A DNA stretch of 64,000 nt, from NCBI GenBank assembly GCA_014873095.1, contig CP050848.1, forward strand, positions 2,046,001 through 2,110,000. Direction: 5' to 3'. Positions within the stretch are counted from its first letter, which is position 1; each line of letters starts with the position of its first letter. The position numbers and the translations under genes were made by a program. The notes below the pieces were generated by a model. The model made no database searches. It was given only the letters and a program-made list of their open reading frames with translations, and was not told the origin of the DNA. Below, one piece after another: positions 57,329 through 64,000 of this stretch. The DNA is from Planctomycetales bacterium ZRK34 (GTDB taxonomy: Bacteria; Planctomycetota; Phycisphaerae; Phycisphaerales; Zrk34).

Positions 57329-58201
57329 TCAGGGCGATGCGTGCAGGGCGCGCCAGCCGTTCATGGTGCGCGTCAGCAGATCGCGCGCCGGCATCTTGAT
57401 GCCGTAACCCTGAAAACCGACCGATCCGGTGTAGCCGATTTCGCGAAGCTTGCGTGTGACGATGCCGACGTCGTAGCTGCCCTCGCCAAGCGGCTGAATC
57501 AACTGGTTCCATTTGCCGCCGGTGATGCCCGTGTCAGCCCCGCAGATGGTAACGGTCATCAGCTTGTCGCGGCCGAGTTCCAGCAGCGAGGGAATCTTCG
57601 CCTCGTCGCCGCCGGCCAGTGTGTGGCAGAGATTGAACGTGACGCCGAAGTTGTCGCGGTCCACGACCCGTGCAACCTTCACCGCATCGGCGAACTGCTG
57701 GGTCCATTCCCAGAAGTGCGGATAGATCGCCACACGCAGGCCCTGCTTGCCGACCTCGTCGGCGATCTTTCGCAGATTCTGAATCACGACGCTGTCGGCA
57801 GTCAGCGAGTCGATCGCCGGCCCCTTGCCGGAAAAGTGAATCCAGATGATCGTGTCGCGCCCTTTGAGGGCCTTGACCATCTCGCTGAACACCCCCGAAG
57901 CCGTGACGCTCCCGTCGGGGGTCAACTTCAGCGGGCAGTAGATGGCGATCATTTTCAGATCATGTTCATCGAGGGCTTTGAGCACGGGCCCAAGCGACTC
58001 GGGCGCCTGCTCGTGCCACGCCACGCCGCTGTACCCGAGTTTGGCCACGAGATCGAACTGCTGATCCAGCGGCAGACCCGAGCGGTTGAATGAGGTGTCC
58101 ATCGCGTAAAACGGCGGGACCTTGTCAGCAGCACGAACCGTCGCGGCAAAGCTGATCGCGATGATCATCAGGCACCCAAACAGTAGACGCATCGATTGCA
58201 T
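57329..58201 (-). CDS. Exported sugar-phosphate isomerase/epimerase-like (TIM-barrel) protein
   Basis: A 290-residue TIM-barrel protein of the xylose isomerase-like/AP endonuclease 2 superfamily. A signal peptide (LLFGCLMIIAISFAATVRAA) precedes FDLVAKLGYSGVAWHE, MIAIYCPL, VAIYPHFWEWT, FGVTFNLCHTLAGG and VTICGADTGITGGKW. Several acidic/His positions of the metal site look conserved. It lies downstream of the oxidoreductase genes on the same strand, after an inverted repeat, and probably works on the same sugar derivative in the periplasm. Confidence 0.82.
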   Translation of the reverse strand: MQSMRLLFGCLMIIAISFAATVRAADKVPPFYAMDTSFNRSGLPLDQQFDLVAKLGYSGVAWHEQAPESLGPVLKALDEHDLKMIAIYCPLKLTPDGSVTASGVFSEMVKALKGRDTIIWIHFSGKGPAIDSLTADSVVIQNLRKIADEVGKQGLRVAIYPHFWEWTQQFADAVKVARVVDRDNFGVTFNLCHTLAGGDEAKIPSLLELGRDKLMTVTICGADTGITGGKWNQLIQPLGEGSYDVGIVTRKLREIGYTGSVGFQGYGIKMPARDLLTRTMNGWRALHASP

Positions 58202-58228
58202 GTCAACCTCGCTTGTAAAGACCAGATT

Positions 58229-58312
58229 CGTGCTCGTGCTCGTCATCGTTCCTCGTAATCGAAATTTCTGGCAACCGTCGATAAACGATTACGAGTTACG
58301 AGCACGAGCACG
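58229..58312. repeat. Inverted repeat of CGTGCTCGTGCTCGT type
   Basis: The left arm 58229-58261 and right arm 58286-58312 pair over CGTGCTCGTGCTCGT and CGTAATCG. It separates the isomerase gene from the oxidoreductase gene. Confidence 0.88.
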
Positions 58313-58326
58313 GAAGGAAAGAATGA

Positions 58327-59598
58327 TCAGGCTTGCCAGTTGCGACTTTCACGCGAGCGCAGCTTGTCGGCAGCCGCGTCATTGACGAACGACTCGGTCT
58401 TCGGATCCCACTTCACCGTGCGGCCGAGTTCGGTGGCGATGTTGCCGATGTGCATGGTGGTGCTCAGCCGCTGCAGATCCTCGGCGGAGTAAGTCGGCGT
58501 CTGTCGGCTCTTGACGCAATCAAGGAAATTGCGGTGTTCGGTCGGGGGCATGAGCCAGAGTTTGGTCTGGCCGGGCTCGTAGCGCGTGTGAAGAATCTTG
58601 TCGTCGCTGGCTTCGAGGCGGCCGCGCCAGCCGTTGTTGCCGACCCAGCCGGCATCACCTTCGAAGCGGAGGCTGATGCCGCCGGACTCGACATGCATCT
58701 CGACGCCGTTGGCGTAGCGGTAATGCAGCTTGTACGTGACGGGGCGCGTCGTCATCGCATTCGACGGAATCTCACCGGAGCCGGTCGCCTCGACGGGGCT
58801 TGATTTCTCGGAGAAGTTGGCGACCTGCGCGGTATCCAGCAGGTGCGAACCCCAGTCGGTGAACTTGCCGCCGGAGTAGTCGTAGATGTTTCGCCACTGC
58901 TGGGGGCCGGTGCGCGTCGGGGTGAACGGGGCAAACGGTGCGGGCCCCAGCCACATGTTCCAGTCGAGCCCCGCGGGCACGGGCACGGGTTCTTCCTTCG
59001 GAAAATTCTCACCGGCCGGCAGCTTGACGCGGATCGTGTGCAGCTTGCCGATCGCGCCGTTGCGGACGAACTCCGCCAGCTTGTGGTAGTAGATCACCGA
59101 GCGATCTTCGAGGCCGACGGCGAACACGCGCCCGGCCTTGGCCACATGATCGACCAGCGTGCGGCCCTCAGCGATGGTCAGCGTGGGCTTTTCGCACATG
59201 ACATCTTTACCGGCCGACAGCGCAGCCATCGACAGCGGGACGTGCCAGTGGTCCGGCGTCGAAATGCAGACCGCGTCGATCGACTTGTCCGCCAGCAGGT
59301 CGCGGAAGTCGGCGTACTGCTTGCAGCCGGTCGTTTTGTAATGATCGTTGATCGTCTTCACCGCCCGGTCACGCCGGCTGGCGTAAACGTCACACACCGC
59401 GACGGCGTGTGCGTCCTTCTGCTGCAGAAACGATTTGAGGTTGTACCCGTGGCCGTGCGTGCCGACGCCGATGAACCCGAGGGCGATGCGATTCGATGGC
59501 GCATCATCACCGAGCAGGCGCGACGGAACGAACATCGGCGCAGCGGCCACCGCGGCGGCGCCGGCAAGCAAACGACGACGTGAAACTGAGCGTGTCAT
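58327..59598 (-). CDS. Tat-exported Gfo/Idh/MocA family oxidoreductase (first)
   Basis: A 423-residue NAD(P)-dependent sugar dehydrogenase-type protein. The N-terminus SRRRLLAGAAAVAAAPMFV is a twin-arginine signal, so it folds in the cytoplasm and acts outside it. The Rossmann motif LGFIGVGTHGHG and the catalytic-lysine motif VMCEKPTLT are intact. Family members oxidise or reduce ring carbons of sugars, inositols or their derivatives with tightly bound NAD(P). The ATG overlaps the stop of the next gene in the operon (ATGA). Confidence 0.92.
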   Translation of the reverse strand: MTRSVSRRRLLAGAAAVAAAPMFVPSRLLGDDAPSNRIALGFIGVGTHGHGYNLKSFLQQKDAHAVAVCDVYASRRDRAVKTINDHYKTTGCKQYADFRDLLADKSIDAVCISTPDHWHVPLSMAALSAGKDVMCEKPTLTIAEGRTLVDHVAKAGRVFAVGLEDRSVIYYHKLAEFVRNGAIGKLHTIRVKLPAGENFPKEEPVPVPAGLDWNMWLGPAPFAPFTPTRTGPQQWRNIYDYSGGKFTDWGSHLLDTAQVANFSEKSSPVEATGSGEIPSNAMTTRPVTYKLHYRYANGVEMHVESGGISLRFEGDAGWVGNNGWRGRLEASDDKILHTRYEPGQTKLWLMPPTEHRNFLDCVKSRQTPTYSAEDLQRLSTTMHIGNIATELGRTVKWDPKTESFVNDAAADKLRSRESRNWQA

Positions 59599-60803
59599 AG
59601 TTTGAGTCCTTCCAGGCGGCCGTCGATCCTGTCGGTGGATTTCACGAATTGGTCCCACGTGATGATCTTGCCGGTGTAAGCGGCAGTGCGGCCCATGATG
59701 GTGATGAGGTTGCTCTGCACGCTGGGGGCGACGGTGGTGTTGGCGAAATCCTTGCGGTGAATTTCGTCGGCGAAGGCGGCGATGTTGGCCGCGGCGCCGT
59801 CTTTGTAGATGCCGGGGCTGGCGCCGCCCTTGTAGAAGTTTTTACCGCGAATGAAGGTGAGCCCGCCGTACATGGTTTCGAGCACGCCGTCGGTGCCGAA
59901 CATGCGGTTGCGGATGCCATCCGGTTTGGAGCCGAAGGCGTCGAACTGCCGTGAGCTGAAGTTGATGTTCACGTTGTCAGCATATTCATACACGAGACTG
60001 AACGTGTCGCTGCAATCACCGGCGTCGAGGCGCACCTTGCGGGCGCAACCGCCGACCGCACGCTGCGGTGGCGCCTTCATGATCCAGCTCATCACGTCCA
60101 GCGTGTGGATGTTCTGCTCGGTGATGATGTCGCCGGACAGGGCCTTGTCGAAAACCCAGTTGCGCAGGCGGCCTTCAGGGGTGTTGTCTTCACCGTGCTT
60201 GCCGAGGCGGCCGGCGTGGTAGGACGCTTCGCCGAAAGCGAAGTCGCCGATCGCGCCGTCGTGTACGCGCTGCAGCGCTTCGAGGTAGTACGGGTCCATG
60301 CGCGTCTGAAAGTCGACGCGGAAGGCGAGGTTGCTCGACGTGGCCGCGGCGCCCGAGGCGGTGATGCTGTGACAACCGGGCACATCGACGGCAACGGGCT
60401 TGGCCAGGTAGACGTGCTTGCCCGCCGACACGGCCGCGGCCGCCTGCTCGGGGTGAAAATACGGAGGCGAGATGATGGCCACCGCGTCGACATCCGAGGC
60501 CAGCAGTTTCTTGTAACCACCGAGGCCGGTGTACTGACGATCGGCAGGCACATCGTGATCTTTCGCCGCGGCGGCGGCACGGTCGGCGAAATAATCACAG
60601 ACGGCGACGACCTGATACGCCCCGTGAGCCGCAAAGAGCTTGGCGATCCATTTGCCGCGCCCGCCGCAGCCGATGAGACCGAGGCGGATCTTTTTGGTTT
60701 CGTCGGCAGCGTACGCGGCGCGCGGGCGCGTCAGCGTCACGGCGGCGGTGGTTGTGGCGGCGGTGGCGATGAACTTTCGACGGTCGATCGATGCCTCGGT
60801 CAT
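59595..60803 (-). CDS. Tat-exported Gfo/Idh/MocA family oxidoreductase (second)
   Basis: A 402-residue paralogue type with twin-arginine signal DRRKFIATAATTTAAV. RLGLIGCGGRGKW is the NAD-binding motif and VYLAKPVAVD the EKP-like catalytic segment (here AKP, so Glu is replaced by Ala). The rest of the domain is normal. Two such enzymes in a row suggest sequential redox steps on one sugar. ATG 60803 has GGGAG 6 bases upstream, and only 2 bases separate it from the upstream stop. Confidence 0.9.
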   Translation of the reverse strand: MTEASIDRRKFIATAATTTAAVTLTRPRAAYAADETKKIRLGLIGCGGRGKWIAKLFAAHGAYQVVAVCDYFADRAAAAAKDHDVPADRQYTGLGGYKKLLASDVDAVAIISPPYFHPEQAAAAVSAGKHVYLAKPVAVDVPGCHSITASGAAATSSNLAFRVDFQTRMDPYYLEALQRVHDGAIGDFAFGEASYHAGRLGKHGEDNTPEGRLRNWVFDKALSGDIITEQNIHTLDVMSWIMKAPPQRAVGGCARKVRLDAGDCSDTFSLVYEYADNVNINFSSRQFDAFGSKPDGIRNRMFGTDGVLETMYGGLTFIRGKNFYKGGASPGIYKDGAAANIAAFADEIHRKDFANTTVAPSVQSNLITIMGRTAAYTGKIITWDQFVKSTDRIDGRLEGLKL

Positions 60804-60805
60804 GG

Positions 60806-61681
60806 TCAACTCCCTGTGGGAAAGACGCTGCGCAGGTAGCGCTGATTGTGCTGGTAACATTCGGGCATGGGCTTGGCTTTGACGGTCGCGCCTTCGATGA
60901 CGAGCCAGCCGGTCCAGCCGATCTCGCCGAGGGCGGTTTTGATTTTTTGGTAGTCGACGCGGCCTTCGCCGAGCAGGTGGCCGTACTCTTTGGTGTGAAT
61001 CTGGCAGATGCGATCACGACCGAGCCGGCGCAGCTCGTGGTAGACGTCGTAGCCGCGCTTGTTCATATTGCCCAGGTCGTAGTAAATTTTCACGGCAGGC
61101 GAGCCGATGGCGTCGAGCATTCGCAGGTGCGCATCAGCGTCAAGCCACGACTCGATGCTGAGCGTGACGCCGGCCTGCTCCGCTTTGGGCGCGACTTTTT
61201 TGAGTCGCTCGACGACTTTCGCCTGCAGGTCGGGCCGATCGAGAATGTCGCCCTTGCCGAAGAACGCCAGCAACACGATCTTCTGCCCCATCGCCGCCAT
61301 CACATCGACGCACTGACTGACCCACTGCTCGGCTTCGTCGTCCGTCGCATACGGTCGATTGTTCAACACGCCCATCGCCAGCGAGCAGATGTCGACACCC
61401 GTGCGCTTTGACGCGGCGGCGTATTCATCACGCACCTCCGGCTTTCGCAGGTCGTAGCGCGCCCCAGCCTCGTCGAAGCTGACCTGCACGCCGTCGAGTC
61501 CGATCTGCCGGGCGACGTCGAAAGCCTCGATGTGCTGACGCTTGCCGATGGACCAGTCACACGCGCCGATGTGAAATCGGCGGGTCTGGTCCGCGAGCAA
61601 CTGTCGCAACCCGGGCGACAAACTCACCGCAGCGGCTGCGGCAGCCAGCGCGGCGCGACGGGTCAGGGGCCTTTGAGACAT
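60806..61681 (-). CDS. Exported sugar-phosphate isomerase/epimerase-like protein
   Basis: A 291-residue TIM-barrel protein with a Tat-like signal TRRAALAAAAAAVSLSP. Metal-site segments VQVSFDEAGARYD, VTLSIESWLDADAHL, IYYDLGNMNKRG and ICQIHTKEY match isomerase/epimerase or 3-keto-glucoside lyase-like relatives. First gene of the minus-strand operon; GGAAGGAG lies 6 bases before ATG 61681. An AraC/PAS regulator is divergent. Confidence 0.87.
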   Translation of the reverse strand: MSQRPLTRRAALAAAAAAVSLSPGLRQLLADQTRRFHIGACDWSIGKRQHIEAFDVARQIGLDGVQVSFDEAGARYDLRKPEVRDEYAAASKRTGVDICSLAMGVLNNRPYATDDEAEQWVSQCVDVMAAMGQKIVLLAFFGKGDILDRPDLQAKVVERLKKVAPKAEQAGVTLSIESWLDADAHLRMLDAIGSPAVKIYYDLGNMNKRGYDVYHELRRLGRDRICQIHTKEYGHLLGEGRVDYQKIKTALGEIGWTGWLVIEGATVKAKPMPECYQHNQRYLRSVFPTGS

Positions 61682-61733
61682 ACGCACTCCTTCCAGGCGA
61701 ACGCTCATTGTCACCGCCCGTATGCGGGGCGTC

Positions 61734-61763
61734 TTGTCACGAATGAGAATATTCTTGTAACAT
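61734..61763 (+). promoter_or_regulatory. Promoter of the AraC gene with palindrome in the spacer
   Basis: TTGTCA (61734-61739), 18 bases, TAACAT (61758-61763). The spacer contains AGAATATTCT (61746-61755), a perfect 10-base palindrome. ATG 61770 follows 6 bases after the -10 box. Confidence 0.65.
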
Positions 61764-61769
61764 TTCCGC

Positions 61770-62537
61770 ATGGTCACCCTCTCCGAACGCCAGCGTTTTT
61801 TCCACCAGATCGAGGATGTGTCGCAGATGTTCGGCATTCTCGACCACCTGCCGGACGTGTTGTTTTTTGTGAAAAACACGCGCGGGCAGATCATGGCCGG
61901 CAACCCCGCCTTCGTCCGGCAGATGGGTGGACGCACCGAGCGCGACGTACTGGGCAAGGATGCTTACGACCTTTGCCCGCAACTGCTGGCCGCCCAATAC
62001 GCCGAGGACGATCAGCAGGTGATCACGACCGGCAAGCCGCTGTTGCATCGGCTCGAGCTCAACCAGGCGGCGGACGGTTCGCTCGGCTGGTTCATCACGC
62101 ACAAGATGCCGCTGCGTGGGCATGGCCCGGGACGCGGCAAGCGACTAAAAGTGATCGGGCTCATCGGTGTGGCGCGCAACATCATCGAAGCGCAGACCGC
62201 CCTGGAGCCTTACAACGAATTCAACGATGTGCTCGACCACGTGCGTCACCACTACGCCGAGCCGCTGACCGTGCCGGACCTCGCCCACCGCGCGGGCCTG
62301 TCGCTGAGCCAGTTTGAAAGGCGGTTCAAACAGACGCTGGGCTTAACGCCATCGCGTTACATCCTGCGCGTGCGCCTGGCCAATGCGTGTCGACTGCTGC
62401 AGCAGACGCGCCAGCGCATCGCGGCCGTCGCCCAGGCGGTGGGTTTCTACGACCACAGCGCCCTGACCCGAGCCTTCACCAGCCACATGGGCATCACCCC
62501 AACCCAATACCGCCGCCAATTCCGCGGCGACGGGTAG
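61770..62537 (+). CDS. AraC family regulator with N-terminal PAS domain
   Basis: A 255-residue regulator. The PAS domain (about 20-140) contains LPDVLFFVKNTRGQIMAGNPAF and GLIGVARNI; the AraC DNA-binding domain follows (about 150-250), with LSLSQFERRFKQTLGLTPSRYILRVRLANACRLL and IAAVAQAVGFYDHSALTRAFTSHMGITPTQYRR. It is divergent from the sugar-oxidation operon and probably controls it. The ligand of the PAS domain is unknown. Confidence 0.93.
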   Translation: MVTLSERQRFFHQIEDVSQMFGILDHLPDVLFFVKNTRGQIMAGNPAFVRQMGGRTERDVLGKDAYDLCPQLLAAQYAEDDQQVITTGKPLLHRLELNQAADGSLGWFITHKMPLRGHGPGRGKRLKVIGLIGVARNIIEAQTALEPYNEFNDVLDHVRHHYAEPLTVPDLAHRAGLSLSQFERRFKQTLGLTPSRYILRVRLANACRLLQQTRQRIAAVAQAVGFYDHSALTRAFTSHMGITPTQYRRQFRGDG

Positions 62538-62581
62538 GCTTTTGCGATGTGATGATTCAACAACGGCCCGAAGCCAATCCC

Positions 62582-62600
62582 AATTAATACCATATTAATT
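62582..62600. repeat. Perfect AT-rich palindrome AATTAATA-CCA-TATTAATT
   Basis: Perfect 8-base arms around CCA, 45 bases past the AraC stop in an AT-rich gap. Could be an operator or a weak terminator. Confidence 0.75.
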
Positions 62601-62670
62601 ATATTATGATGGCTGTCTTGAAGGCGGACGACTTGCCTTTCAGCCGCCCGGCCATATGATTCGCCAGTGA

Positions 62671-62698
62671 TTGACAGGGGCTTGTCGGATGCTAAAAT
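62671..62698 (+). promoter_or_regulatory. Sigma70-like promoter with no gene downstream on its strand
   Basis: TTGACA (62671-62676), 16 bases, TAAAAT (62693-62698). Downstream, up to the convergent DUF3800 gene end, there is only a short region ending in a hairpin (AACCTCGGTA/TACCGGGGTT, 62779-62800). Confidence 0.5.
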
Positions 62699-62802
62699 CA
62701 CTGTTTAAACAGTAAACATTTCGACGAATTCAGTCGATATACAAAACAAGGATTGGGATATCCCGATCGGCTTTCAACCTCGGTATTTACCGGGGTTGCT
62801 TG

Positions 62803-63588
62803 CTATTTGGAGGGGCCGAAGAGGGTCATCTCGCCGTCGCCATCGCGTCGGGGGTAAATCCACAACCCCCAGCCGTCGGCGCCATCCGGCGCCTCGGTCA
62901 CAAATTTCTTTTCCAGAATTTCATACGCCCGGTTGGTCTGCCCCGGATTCAACACGTGCCGCCCGATGGGACGAGCCACAAGGTCCGCGAGTTGCAGCCC
63001 ACACGAGTTGGTCATCTTGCTTGCAAATCGCAAACGGAATGGAAGCGGCTTATCGTGAACCAGCGGTTCGTCGCAAATTCTACGAAACTCCAACTCAAGC
63101 TCATTGTCTTCGCGTTTACCTCGCTGCTCGACGATCACATACGTCTGAATATCATCCTGGCCGCTGGCGATCAGGTATTCATTCACCCGATTGAGTCCGA
63201 ACTCCAGCGCGATGTGGTACGGGTGCTCGAGTTCACCGTGATGTTTGCGAAGGTCATCCTTGCGAATGGCCACGGCAATCAGATGAAGCGGAACCTGCTG
63301 CATCAAACGGCGAAGGTCGGCGAAGAATGATTTGCGGCTGGCAGCGTCAAAAAGAAACTTGAAATCGTTTTCCTGCTTACGGATGTCGCGTTCGTGCAGC
63401 ACAACCATATCGTGGCCGAACTGATCGAATTTGAACTCTTGCAGGGCGGGGGCGACTTGATGGACGTAATCCGAGATACGAAAGATGCAAAACGCAAGAA
63501 CAAACATGGGGTACTCAGGGCTCGGCGACAACATTTCATGGTCGCCGCTCTCATCAACATAAATGATGTATTGACTTCGTTTGCCCAT
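62803..63588 (-). CDS. DUF3800 domain protein
   Basis: A 261-residue protein with the DUF3800 signature YIIYVDESGDHE at the N-terminus and LQLADLVARPIGRHVL near the C-terminus; the Asp and Glu of DESGD are compatible with an RNase H-like/nuclease metal site. DUF3800 genes are commonly found near mobile elements and defence genes. GC content is visibly lower than in neighbours. ATG 63588 (MGKRSQY) is used; the earlier start at 63633 runs into the hppA terminator region. Function unknown. Confidence 0.82.
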   Translation of the reverse strand: MGKRSQYIIYVDESGDHEMLSPSPEYPMFVLAFCIFRISDYVHQVAPALQEFKFDQFGHDMVVLHERDIRKQENDFKFLFDAASRKSFFADLRRLMQQVPLHLIAVAIRKDDLRKHHGELEHPYHIALEFGLNRVNEYLIASGQDDIQTYVIVEQRGKREDNELELEFRRICDEPLVHDKPLPFRLRFASKMTNSCGLQLADLVARPIGRHVLNPGQTNRAYEILEKKFVTEAPDGADGWGLWIYPRRDGDGEMTLFGPSK

Positions 63589-63636
63589 GATTGAGGATAT
63601 GTTAATGCCAACATGACAGGAAGGCCAAACCACGCA

Positions 63637-63671
63637 AAAAGGCCCGCCAGGTGGTGCCTGACGGGCCTTCG
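63637..63671 (-). terminator. Rho-independent terminator of hppA
   Basis: On the minus strand AAGGCCCG ... CGGGCCTT with extra pairs (CAGG/CCTG) is followed by a run of T. It lies about 25 bases past the hppA stop. Confidence 0.9.
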
Positions 63672-63693
63672 GCGGGATGCGTTATCTCGGTCT

Positions 63694-64000
<307 letters not shown>

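Noticed and set aside
61682-61957. Upstream extension of the isomerase gene to 61957
   Set aside because: It would overlap the divergent AraC gene; GGAAGGAG and a Tat-like signal mark the start at 61681.

Overview
The window reads as a high-GC chromosomal segment of a bacterium from the Planctomycetota, most likely class Phycisphaerae (inference from gene style, not from a marker gene). Supporting traits are a very long SecA (1262 aa) with large insertions, a coiled-coil OprO/P-like porin, secreted Tat-type Gfo/Idh/MocA oxidoreductases with sugar-phosphate isomerase-like partners, DUF1080 and LRR lipoproteins, a membrane-bound pyrophosphatase, and many short palindromic repeats between genes and sometimes inside them. 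No rRNA, tRNA, CRISPR array or complete transposon was seen.

Layout. 1-11.3 kb: a TPR lipoprotein running off the left edge, a LigD-N-like protein, a porin, then an ABC-2 exporter operon (accessory membrane protein, ATPase, permease, HEAT protein) and a hotdog thioesterase. 11.3-14.4 kb: truD-recJ on the minus strand. 14.4-19.3 kb: a compact type II secretion/type IV pilus-like operon (ATPase, two F-type membrane proteins, three pseudopilin-like proteins). 19.4-29 kb: secA, two small membrane proteins, an orphan F-ATPase epsilon subunit, phosphatidylserine decarboxylase, an HTH/membrane protein, a metallophosphoesterase and a secreted hydrolase. 29-30.7 kb: a restriction-modification pair with a PaeR7I/XhoI-like nuclease. 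31-34 kb: a large secreted protein. 34.2-41.9 kb: a LysR regulator and gltB-gltD, with a DUF559 nuclease gene flanked by 43-bp inverted palindromic repeats lodged between gltB and gltD. 41.9-50.2 kb: a solute-binding protein, pyrF, DUF971, rarA, a CNNM/CBS protein, an esterase lipoprotein, a CDGSH protein, a PaaI thioesterase and a NifX-like protein. 50.3-55.9 kb: a DUF1080 lipoprotein, then a caspase-like protease, methyltransferase, LRR lipoprotein and glutathione reductase-like series. 55.9-57.3 kb: a metallopeptidase-like protein and RecX. 57.3-62.5 kb: a sugar-derivative oxidation/isomerisation operon with a divergent AraC/PAS regulator. 62.5-64 kb: an AT-richer patch with a DUF3800 protein, then the 3' end of hppA.

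Three themes stand out. First, at least six families of palindromic repeats are present. Some are inserted in frame in genes (recJ, rarA, the first F-type protein, the methyltransferase), and one pair brackets the DUF559 gene as terminal inverted repeats. Second, many transcription units start with a -10 hexamer only 5-9 nt upstream of the start codon and no Shine-Dalgarno, so leaderless mRNAs are likely; several such or similar promoters carry a perfect palindrome in the spacer. Third, there are compact or unusual protein designs: a secretion ATPase without its tetracysteine domain, a caspase-like enzyme with an EF-hand loop, and an excisionase-type HTH fused to membrane helices.
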